Source: Roseimaritima ulvae
Lineage (GTDB): Bacteria > Planctomycetota > Planctomycetia > Pirellulales > Pirellulaceae
Assembly (NCBI RefSeq): GCF_008065135.1
Contig: NZ_CP042914.1
Span: 4,445,404-4,509,403 of the forward strand
DNA: 64,000 nucleotides
Direction: 5' to 3'
A program made the translations under genes and the position numbers. Under the pieces are notes generated by a model, which searched no databases, was not told where the DNA came from, and saw only the letters and a program-made list of their open reading frames with translations. Of the stretch, positions 43,282-50,938 are shown piece after piece. Numbering within the stretch: position 1 is the stretch's first letter; each line of letters starts with the position of its first letter.

Positions 43282-46200
43282 ATGGCGAACTACAACTGGA
43301 AACGATTTTGGTGTCCTCGCGGTATTACGATTAATCTTGGGTTCGGTGGCTACCTCAGCGACCCGGAGGGTAAGCACGGCGACATTCTCAACCCGGATGT
43401 AAACGTGCTGAATCGATTTGGCGACAAGTCTTTTCTCGCCCTGTTGGGCGAGCCAGGCATGGGCAAGTCGCACGAGTTTGACAACGCCGTGGCAGAAGCA
43501 AGAAGGCGAGCCGCAGTTAGTGGCGATCTGGTGAAGTGCTTTGACCTGGGGATTTGCGATTCCGGTCAGCAGTTAATCGACGCCGTCTTTGCGGGGCTAG
43601 ATGTCGATGCTTGGGCAGCGGGTGATAAGCATTACTCGATCTGGCTGGACAGCTTGGATGAAGGTTTGATCGAAGTTGCAAAACTGCAAACGGTCATTGC
43701 CAGGGGGTTGCGAATGCTTCAGGCGAACGCCAAACGCTTAAGGGTGCGCATCGCCTGCCGCACGGCTGACTTTGGTTCAACAGTACATGCGGCCGCGAAC
43801 GAAATTTGGGAAGAACCCGCGATTGGAACAATTGAACTGACACCTCTTCGGCTATCCGACGTTCAACTGGCCGCCAAGGCTGAGGGCATCAGCCCCGATG
43901 ATTTTACGTCGGCCGTTGCACTCTTAGGTTTGGAGTCTTTCGCGATGACGCCGGTCACGCTGAAGATGCTGTTGGATAGCTATAAGGAAGAAGGACAACT
44001 TCCCAAGTCACGAGCCGAACTGTATCGCCGGGGATGCCGAAGGCTGGCAACCGAGCTAAATCCTTCGCGTCAGGACGCCCGGCAGACAGGCAACTTAACA
44101 CCCGAACAACGTGTGAGGATTGCCGAGCGAATCGCCTATCTTATGATCTTCGGCGGAAAATCTTCGATCACGACTGACGTTAGCGGCGAACCGGAAACTA
44201 TGCAACTCGCACTCTCCGATATATCCGGAGGTAGTGAGTCGTTGAAGGAAGACGTCGTACGCATTACCGAATCAGCCGCTTGCGAAGTCATCGGGACTGG
44301 ATTGTTCTCCGCCCGGTCAGCGAGCGGATTAGGCTTCGCCCATCAAACCTATGCTGAATTCCTTGCAGCAGAGTATCTTCGGCATTCGAACTTCTCAGTG
44401 CAGCAACGGCGTAGCCTGCTGTTTCACCCCGACGCATCGCAAAGAGTGGCTCCCCAGCTAGCGGAAGTGGCTGGCTGGCACGGCAGTGATTCAACGGAGA
44501 TTCAAAACCTATTGTTGGCTGGTGACCCTCAGATCTTTCTACGTTGCGACTCGACGCGGCTAAGCGATGAAACGAAGGAAGCAATCATCGACCGTTTGAT
44601 TACCGGTTTCAATAGCGAATCGATCGACGACTCGGACTGGGCAAGTCGTTGGGACTATCACAAACTTAACCATGCAAAACTCGACGGTCAAATCCTGCCA
44701 ATCCTGAGCGATCGCAATCGAGCATTTCTGACTCGCCGTTTCGCCTTCGACCTAGCGAAGCAGTGTCCGTCCGAACGGCTCCGCGACGATCTACTCCGAG
44801 TTGTTTTGGACACCGACGAACTTCCAGGCATTCGTTATTTGGCAGTCGAGGCGTTCATCGCGACCAAACCAGCCGACGACGCGATCGTCGCGCTACGCCC
44901 GCTGACGGCTGGATCGGTTGAGGATGATCCCGAAGACGATCTGCGAGGAGTCGCATTGAGTGAATTCTGGTCGCGCGGACTGATCAGTGCAGCGAACCTG
45001 TTTGATGATCTGCTGGTCGAGCCTAACCGGGAAACCTACGGGGGAGAGTACTCGCATTTTCTTCTACAGGTTCTGCGAGAACATCTTGCCCCCGCTGATA
45101 TTCCGATCGCGCTCGGGTGGGTGAAGCAAAATATCCAGATGCGTGGTCGAACTCACCTCTTTGACTACGTCATCGAAAACATCATTCAGTTTGCCGCAGA
45201 GCGTCTCGACTGCGACGAGAACCTCAACGCAATGGCAAGCGTCATCCATGAGGGTCTCGAACCCAGAAACCAAAGGGTACCGAACGCTTCCGTCGTCAAT
45301 CAACTAGACAATTCGGTTCGTCGTCGTCTTGCACTGAAGGTTGGCGATCTGATCACGGAACCTAATGAAGATCGCTTCAAATGGTCGATCATGTGTCACC
45401 AATTGATTCTAAAGTCTGACCTCGATTGGCTTATGGAGGCAATCAAAAAATGTGACGATCCAGGTCGGCAGGAGCGTCTCGCGATGATACTGCGAGAGCT
45501 ATGTAGCCAACTGAATCATCGCGAAATGGACTCAGTCGTGCAACTATCGATGGATGAGCCTGTCGTTGGCGAAGTGTTCAGTGAGTGGTTCTCCGCTATC
45601 GATATTCACTCTCCCATTGCGGACCGGTTGCGACAAAGCCACCACAATGAACATCGGCTTCAACAGCAGGAACGAGCAATCACGCGACGCGGTGAACGAT
45701 GGAAAGCGGCTCAAATACCGAAAGAGTCCATCGAAGAAATGCTGGCAAGGTTTGAGGTGGGTGACCTCAATGCTTGGTGGCATTTGACCAAAACATTCGC
45801 GCAGCGCTATCCAGACATGACTCCTGATGTTGAAACGCAGGATGATCTAACAACCTATGAAGCATGGCGAGAACTGCCGGAGAAGTCAAAGAGCCGAATG
45901 GTAGACGCAGCGGAGCAGTATCTCCGACACTGGAGAGCAAAGCCGCGTGAGTGGATCAACGGCAAGTCCATTCACTTCCCAGATCAAGCAGCGTATCGTG
46001 CAGTAGTGATATTGGACCGATTGCGGCCTGCCGCGATCGACTCGATTCCTTCAGATCGCTGGGCGGACCTCGCCTACTGCCTCCTTGGTCAATCGGACGA
46101 CTTCAACGAAGAATCTGTTGGGCTCGAACGACAACGCCGCCTGTTAAAGACTGCCTATTCAAACGCTCCCAAGTCATTTACAACCTGTGTAGCGTCATTC

Positions 46201-47685
46201 ATCGAAGCCCTCAATCGACCGGGGCGACGTGGTGAAGAGTGGTTGCTCGGACGCTTGTCATTGTGCTGGGATGCGGACCTCGTATCAACCGTGGCGTCGC
46301 GTATTCGGAAAGGATTTTGTCCGGGAACAACTCTCTGCCGACGTCAGCAGCAACAATCATCGAAGAGACGCTTGTTGAATCGGCAGGGTAAGCATCGGCA
46401 ACGACAAGCAGCATTTGGTCGGCGTCCGCCGCAGCGAGCACTTACCAATCAGACGCGAAACACATCTAGCAATTCACTACTCCGACCAGCATTGATGGAA
46501 AGCTTGCTCGCGATTTGCGTCTTCCATGGTTCAATTCGTGCTGCTGCATTCTGTCGACAACTGCTCCGTGATCGTCGATGGCGACCGACCTTAGCTCAGG
46601 CGGCCGCTCGGGTGCTTTGGCGCAACGAAGAAGGTCGAGACTTTAATAACCTTATGCGAGTGTTCGAACGAGATAATGAGTTTGCAAGAGTCATAATCTC
46701 GGACCTGTCTCACGGCTATGGCTTCTCCCACTCAACACCAAAGGATCTCTCACCGGACAAGCTCGCTCAGCTCTATCGCCTTATCGTTGACCTGTATCCG
46801 CCTGCCGACGACCCGAAACCTGATGGGCCCCATCAGGTGACTTCGCGAGAGCAAGTTGGTCATTTCCGCGACTCATTGGTACAAACGCTTTGTGACTCCG
46901 GTAGCCTTCAAGCTTGCGAAGAGATCGCGAAGTTGGTTCGTGACTATCCTGAGATCGCCAGACTTCGGTGGCAATTTCGGTCCGCGAAAAGAAACTTTCT
47001 GCAATCCTCCTGGCGTCCGTTGTCTATTCCGAGTCTGCACGAGATCCGTCGCCAAACCGAAAGTCGATTGGTTCGGACTGATAACGAACTACAACGCGTG
47101 GTACTCGAGTCTCTTCAGCGGCTTCAAAGTCATTTTTCAGGCCCGACCCCCGCTGCGAGAGACGTATGGGACTACCAACGCAATCGAAAAGCTTGGACAC
47201 CGATCGGTGAGAATGAGTTGAGCGACTACATCGTCCGCTACCTGCGGCAGGACCTCGAATCCCTGGGCATTGTCTCTTTGCGGGAGGTCGAGGTTCGGCA
47301 GGGACCACGTGGAAAGGGCGAGCGAACGGATATCTATGTCGTCACCACAGTCGGTGATCAACCAGGACGACGGACGACCTCAAAGATCGTGATTGAGGTC
47401 AAAGGCTGTTGGCACGGTGAACTCTGGATCGCCATGGAAACCCAACTTCGTGATCGCTACATGCGGCAGAGTTCGTTCACGCATGGCATCTACTTGGTAG
47501 GGTGGTTTCTCTGTGATGAGTGGCTTCAGTCTGACAGTCGTTACAAAAATACAGATAAGAAAGACATTTCCGAGGTTAGCACACTACTCTCGGAGCAAGC
47601 CGAACAATTAACGTCAGACGACGCAAAGCTCGACTCCTTTGTTTTAGCTCTTCCGGTGGCTGGTGTACCGACGCCACCGGTCTAG
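43282..47685 (+). CDS. STAND (NACHT-like) NTPase with C-terminal PD-(D/E)XK nuclease, candidate defence protein
   Basis: A 1467-aa protein. NTPase: Walker A GEPGMGKS (residues 56-63), Walker B YSIWLDSLDE (118-127), a sensor-like VRIACRTADFG (155-164), then helical modules ending in FAHQTYAEFLAAEYL (352-366), the motif found after NACHT modules in NLR-type proteins. A long helical, HEAT-like middle (about 370-1300) follows. The C-terminal module LSDYIVRYLRQDLESLG leads to Asp1350 (ERTDIYVV) and Glu1372-Val-Lys1374 (IVIEVKGC), then a Gln-bearing helix (METQLRDRYM): a PD-(D/E)XK nuclease site. STAND proteins fused to nucleases act in phage defence (Avs type), usually with the effector N-terminal; here it is C-terminal. 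Residues about 1008-1070 are Arg/Gln/Ser-rich and may be out of frame. Start: ATG at 43282, weak AAGGGA upstream. Monocistronic. Confidence 0.82.
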   Translation: MANYNWKRFWCPRGITINLGFGGYLSDPEGKHGDILNPDVNVLNRFGDKSFLALLGEPGMGKSHEFDNAVAEARRRAAVSGDLVKCFDLGICDSGQQLIDAVFAGLDVDAWAAGDKHYSIWLDSLDEGLIEVAKLQTVIARGLRMLQANAKRLRVRIACRTADFGSTVHAAANEIWEEPAIGTIELTPLRLSDVQLAAKAEGISPDDFTSAVALLGLESFAMTPVTLKMLLDSYKEEGQLPKSRAELYRRGCRRLATELNPSRQDARQTGNLTPEQRVRIAERIAYLMIFGGKSSITTDVSGEPETMQLALSDISGGSESLKEDVVRITESAACEVIGTGLFSARSASGLGFAHQTYAEFLAAEYLRHSNFSVQQRRSLLFHPDASQRVAPQLAEVAGWHGSDSTEIQNLLLAGDPQIFLRCDSTRLSDETKEAIIDRLITGFNSESIDDSDWASRWDYHKLNHAKLDGQILPILSDRNRAFLTRRFAFDLAKQCPSERLRDDLLRVVLDTDELPGIRYLAVEAFIATKPADDAIVALRPLTAGSVEDDPEDDLRGVALSEFWSRGLISAANLFDDLLVEPNRETYGGEYSHFLLQVLREHLAPADIPIALGWVKQNIQMRGRTHLFDYVIENIIQFAAERLDCDENLNAMASVIHEGLEPRNQRVPNASVVNQLDNSVRRRLALKVGDLITEPNEDRFKWSIMCHQLILKSDLDWLMEAIKKCDDPGRQERLAMILRELCSQLNHREMDSVVQLSMDEPVVGEVFSEWFSAIDIHSPIADRLRQSHHNEHRLQQQERAITRRGERWKAAQIPKESIEEMLARFEVGDLNAWWHLTKTFAQRYPDMTPDVETQDDLTTYEAWRELPEKSKSRMVDAAEQYLRHWRAKPREWINGKSIHFPDQAAYRAVVILDRLRPAAIDSIPSDRWADLAYCLLGQSDDFNEESVGLERQRRLLKTAYSNAPKSFTTCVASFIEALNRPGRRGEEWLLGRLSLCWDADLVSTVASRIRKGFCPGTTLCRRQQQQSSKRRLLNRQGKHRQRQAAFGRRPPQRALTNQTRNTSSNSLLRPALMESLLAICVFHGSIRAAAFCRQLLRDRRWRPTLAQAAARVLWRNEEGRDFNNLMRVFERDNEFARVIISDLSHGYGFSHSTPKDLSPDKLAQLYRLIVDLYPPADDPKPDGPHQVTSREQVGHFRDSLVQTLCDSGSLQACEEIAKLVRDYPEIARLRWQFRSAKRNFLQSSWRPLSIPSLHEIRRQTESRLVRTDNELQRVVLESLQRLQSHFSGPTPAARDVWDYQRNRKAWTPIGENELSDYIVRYLRQDLESLGIVSLREVEVRQGPRGKGERTDIYVVTTVGDQPGRRTTSKIVIEVKGCWHGELWIAMETQLRDRYMRQSSFTHGIYLVGWFLCDEWLQSDSRYKNTDKKDISEVSTLLSEQAEQLTSDDAKLDSFVLALPVAGVPTPPV

Positions 47686-48083
47686 TCCCGAACTTGACAC
47701 AGACTCATGGACATCTACGAGGTTCTGGCTTATGCGAAATTCGGTGTGAAGTGAACTGGAGCGGAGACGGAAACCTTTCGCTATCGACGGATCTACGGTG
47801 GACTCCAACCTGTCGCTTTGATGAGTTGAAGCGTCCGACCGACTTCCGAACGAGCAACCGTCGTGTTCAGCTTCGGCCACAATTCATCGAGCATCTCGTG
47901 CCGCGTGATAACCTTGATCGGTGCCGCGATTGTTGGGGTGAAAGTTGGGTGTCGCTCCCAGATGAGTCGATCACTTCGCAGCTTGGTTACGCTGGTGACC
48001 TCGACATTCCACCAAGGCAGGGATGCCTCGTCGCGTCTCTTCTCGACCTCAGTCGATGACAGCATCGGGGCGCAACTGTCAGG
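47686..48083. other. Gene-free stretch after the STAND gene
   Basis: No recognised gene. A minus-strand frame (about 47793-48065) has a protein-like stretch (ITRHEMLDELWPKLNTTVA) but no family and no ribosome site; it could be the relic of a gene. The stretch ends in tandem GCGCAACAAAGGTGTCAGG motifs. Confidence 0.35.
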
Positions 48084-48157
48084 GCGCAACAAAGGTGTCA
48101 GGCGCAACAAAGGTGTCAGGAGTCAATGTTTGCGGGCGCAACAAAGGTGTCAGGAGT
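48084..48157. repeat. Tandem GCGCAACAAAGGTGTCAGG motifs (RAYT-associated REP-like)
   Basis: Three copies at 48084, 48102 and 48136, the last two extending to AGTCAATGTTTGCG. The third is interrupted after GTGTCAGGAGT by the IS4-family element and resumes at 49752. Related copies lie at 42665-42682 and 50076-50096 (inverted) and 40903-40921. Confidence 0.8.
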
Positions 48158-49740
48158 GAATGGCACGGACTTAACTCCTAAGCTGCTGTAGCATAACGGT
48201 TTCGGTTCGGGTTTCGCGGGGTTTTCATTAGCTTGTAGTTCTTTGGTCGGCGTTTGATCACGCGTTCTTCTTTGCGCCCTGGTCGGTCTCCAACGGAAAG
48301 CTCCGAAATGGTTTCAAGCAAGTTGTCCCACTGCTGTACTGACCTTCCAGAGCGAAGACGCAAGCAAGCTGCAAATTCCTCCAGCGCCTGCATCGCTCCT
48401 TTAAAGCTTAGGGTCGTCGGGCATAGTCCGTGTTTCAAAGCAGACGCGAGCATCGCCGCGCGAACCAGATTGAATCCAATCATATGGCAGTGGATTTCTT
48501 TGCGAACCATTTGAGGGCTTTTGCACCGGAGATGTTCCATCTGCATCTGCGTTTTCAAGCTACGGATATGAAGCTCCACCTGCCATCTTTTCCGATACAG
48601 CTCTGCCAACTCTTCCGCAGTGTAGAGCTCAGCATCTAGCAGCGTCGTCGCTAAAACAATCTCTCTGCTGCGAAAGCCTTTCTGATGAACCTTGTATTTC
48701 ACGTGACGCACAAAAATTAGGTTGGGCAGTTCATCGTATTCGTCCTGATCCATCCACGCAGGACGCTGCGGTTTATGGTAGACAACTAATTGATCCAAAT
48801 AGCCAAGCTTCAGGCCTTTGCGGAAGTCGATTTTACGGAGTTGATGCGCTCGCGCGACCAAGTCGATGCCCCGTGTTTCTCCTAACGCCAGCAGCCAAAA
48901 CGTCGCGTAGTAACGATCGGCCAAGAGGATTCGGCCCCGGGAAATGCGGTCTAAAACCGTTCGCAACAACGAAGTCTCGCCTGTCTGCTTTCCTTGGTAC
49001 GGTGCTAACGCATTGAATTGGATAGCACCCGTTGGCAAAGAAAATAAACCGATCATCCTTGCGATTGGAAAACCGCATCCGGGTTTCTGGCTCTTCTGTT
49101 GTGGGTACTCCTTTTGGTTCTCTGGCGTGTCCGCCATCGTCACGGTCCAGCCGTCAACCATATCGACCACGCGTCCCTTGAAGAGCCAAGCTGAATTCGT
49201 CGCTTCTTCACATTGCTGCGAGGTCCACTCCAATACGCGTGCAAAGAGTTGTTCAGGGAGTTTGCTACGTGCGGTGCAGTACGCTTTGGTCGCACTGCTA
49301 ACTCGTCGCAGTCCTTTGGCGACACGCCACGCATTGAATCGGGTGAGCGTCTGTTGGCAGCTGTGGTCTGCGGAAATCACCTGGGTGATAAACAGCCAGA
49401 CCGTGACCATCGGGTTGTAGATCCGATTGCGATACTTGTACTGGAGATCAGCGCAAATCAACGCAACATTCTTATGCGGCAAGAGCAAGTCAAGCACCAG
49501 TGACGAGGCACGCTGAAGATTGCTTTGAACAACGAAGTCGGAATCGGTAGACTGATCGTTCACGGCGAGTTCTCCTTTGGAGTTTGATGCTTAGATAACA
49601 CCATTCCAGCGGGGGCTCGCTGTGATTTCAACTGAATTTGGTATGCCAGATGCAATTCGGCTTTGCTGTCACTGTAGGTAGTGACAGCAATTCCGCGACG
49701 CCACTACATGTAGTCCCTCTGCCTTAAGTCCGTGCCATTC
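48158..49740 (-). mobile_element. Complete IS4-family insertion sequence, 1583 bp
   Basis: Terminal inverted repeats GAATGGCACGGACTTAA (48158-48174) and its exact complement (49724-49740), 17 bp. It is flanked by an 11-bp direct repeat GTGTCAGGAGT (48147-48157 and 49741-49751), a target duplication in the IS4-family size range. One intact transposase gene inside. The insertion split a REP-like motif upstream of the RAYT relic. Confidence 0.93.
48178..49563 (-). CDS. IS4-family DDE transposase
   Basis: A 461-aa transposase. The RNase-H-like catalytic residues are visible: Asp in VDMVDGWTVTMADT, Asp in ILLADRYYA, and Glu in the IS4 signature YRKRWQVELHIRSLK (Y-R-E-K motif). The length is typical and the frame is intact, so the element may be active. 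The start is GTG at 49563 with AAGGAG 8 nt upstream. The stop lies 4 bp inside the terminal repeat side of the element. Its codon use and base composition are less GC-rich than the chromosomal genes to the left. Confidence 0.95.
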   Translation of the reverse strand: MNDQSTDSDFVVQSNLQRASSLVLDLLLPHKNVALICADLQYKYRNRIYNPMVTVWLFITQVISADHSCQQTLTRFNAWRVAKGLRRVSSATKAYCTARSKLPEQLFARVLEWTSQQCEEATNSAWLFKGRVVDMVDGWTVTMADTPENQKEYPQQKSQKPGCGFPIARMIGLFSLPTGAIQFNALAPYQGKQTGETSLLRTVLDRISRGRILLADRYYATFWLLALGETRGIDLVARAHQLRKIDFRKGLKLGYLDQLVVYHKPQRPAWMDQDEYDELPNLIFVRHVKYKVHQKGFRSREIVLATTLLDAELYTAEELAELYRKRWQVELHIRSLKTQMQMEHLRCKSPQMVRKEIHCHMIGFNLVRAAMLASALKHGLCPTTLSFKGAMQALEEFAACLRLRSGRSVQQWDNLLETISELSVGDRPGRKEERVIKRRPKNYKLMKTPRNPNRNRYATAA

Positions 49741-49788
49741 GTGTCAGGAGTCAATGTTTGCGAATTGGCGTGTAGGTAAACTCGTTGG

Positions 49789-50071
49789 ATGCCCAGACCA
49801 AAACGGGCCGACGAAGCCAACGGGATCTACCACGCCCGCAATCGGGGCAACGCACGAAGGACGATCTTTAAGAAACCGGAGGACTATGATGCATCTCGGC
49901 GGGTCCTCGCGGAAGGTCTCCAGTGATAAGGAACTCAAGGCCGTTCGCTAGAGCGTGAAGAGGGGCTGTCCATTTGGCGAAGAAGCATGGGTGGAATCGA
50001 TCGCTAGGAGGCTTGGTTTAGAGCCGCCCCTTCAGTCGCGAGTGCGTCCCTTGAAGGAGAGTCGCGAATAA
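49789..50071 (+). pseudogene. REP-associated tyrosine transposase (RAYT) relic, internally deleted
   Basis: The first 45 codons read MPRPKRADEANGIYHARNRG, then RRTIFKKPEDYDA and RVLAEGLQ, the N-terminus of Y1/IS200-like RAYT proteins, then stop at 49926. Immediately after come DKELKAVR, an in-frame TAG, then GCPFGEEAWVESIARRLGLE and a basic end KESRE, which is the usual RAYT C-terminus. The middle, with the HUH histidines and catalytic Tyr, is deleted. REP-like CAAAGGTGTCAGGAGT lies upstream (split by the IS) and its inverted copy just downstream, the normal RAYT-REP setting. Confidence 0.82.
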
Positions 50072-50075
50072 TGAA

Positions 50076-50096
50076 TCCTGACACCTTTGTTTACTC
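50076..50096 (-). repeat. Inverted REP-like motif downstream of the RAYT relic
   Basis: TCCTGACACCTTTGTTTACTC, the complement of the ACAAAGGTGTCAGGA motif that precedes the RAYT start. It gives the relic inverted REP-like flanks. Confidence 0.7.
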
Positions 50097-50787
50097 ATTC
50101 GGCTCCGCGTCGGCCGTTGCAACCTTCGCGAATCGACGAAGTACCCAATCCGCTTCGACGTTTCACTCTGACAATGCACAGCAGCCTCGCTTTGGCGGGC
50201 TCCGACGAGCCATTGCTGCACGAAGGCAGTTGGTTCCGGGCTTTGCGCTGGCAAAAAGGAGTCGCAGGACGTGGGGTTCCATTTTAACCGCTCGCATTGG
50301 CTCGTCGACGCAGAGGCGTTACCACTTTAGCCGACCGCCGGGTCAGTTCCGGTTCTTTGCGAGCCATCGAATTGTTCAGTTTCGTGCATAGCGAGCATAA
50401 CGTCAGGCGTCGCCCAAACAATACCAAGGCGCCAATCGGGTCTGGAGGGCCACCCGACGCAGCATATCAGCACGTGAACCAACAAGAACCGCGCATCATC
50501 ATTCTGTTGATCATCATTCTGTAACCCCATCCCCACGCGACCACACTCTATCGGATGCAAAGAGTTTCAAAACTTAATGTTAGGTGGAGCCCCAGGCCTG
50601 CCACCAGACGCTCGACATCAACAAACTGAAGTAGCGATAAGGCTGGGAAGTTTTCACCAGTCATTAGCGCGTCTTGTAGCTGCGCGGTCGCGTCACTGGA
50701 ACACTTGTATTATAGGAACGTTTGTCCAATACCGGTCGGTCCTACCTCTCAGCTAATGCGGTAGACCATAACCATGTTACAGGTCAT
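50097..50787. other. Gene-free stretch before the giant surface-protein gene
   Basis: No convincing gene or RNA. A short direct repeat (ATCATTCTGT twice, 50498-50521) and frequent stops in all frames. It is probably decayed accessory DNA between the RAYT relic and the promoter region of the next gene. Confidence 0.4.
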
Positions 50788-50816
50788 GTTTTCATCTGAA
50801 ACGAGAACGATATAAT
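50788..50816 (+). promoter_or_regulatory. Candidate promoter of the giant surface-protein gene
   Basis: A perfect TATAAT (50811-50816) with a weak -35-like GTTTTC 17 bp upstream, about 120 bp before the GTG start. Placed by eye only. Confidence 0.35.
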
Positions 50817-50938
50817 GCACCCGAGTTCTGTGAGCGAAGCGTGTCCGTGGGATGCGAAAGCGCTGCCGAACAGCTGATCTAATCAGATGCATCTCTAATA
50901 CACAATCGCTGTTTCTTAGATACAGCAAGGGGGCTCCG

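Noticed and set aside
46211-46441. 76-aa minus-strand frame inside the STAND gene
   Set aside because: It mirrors the alternate forward frame noted in the frameshift finding and is not an independent gene.
47793-48110. 105-aa minus-strand frame after the STAND gene
   Set aside because: It has protein-like stretches but runs into the tandem REP-like motifs and lacks a ribosome site or family match; kept only as a note on the gap.
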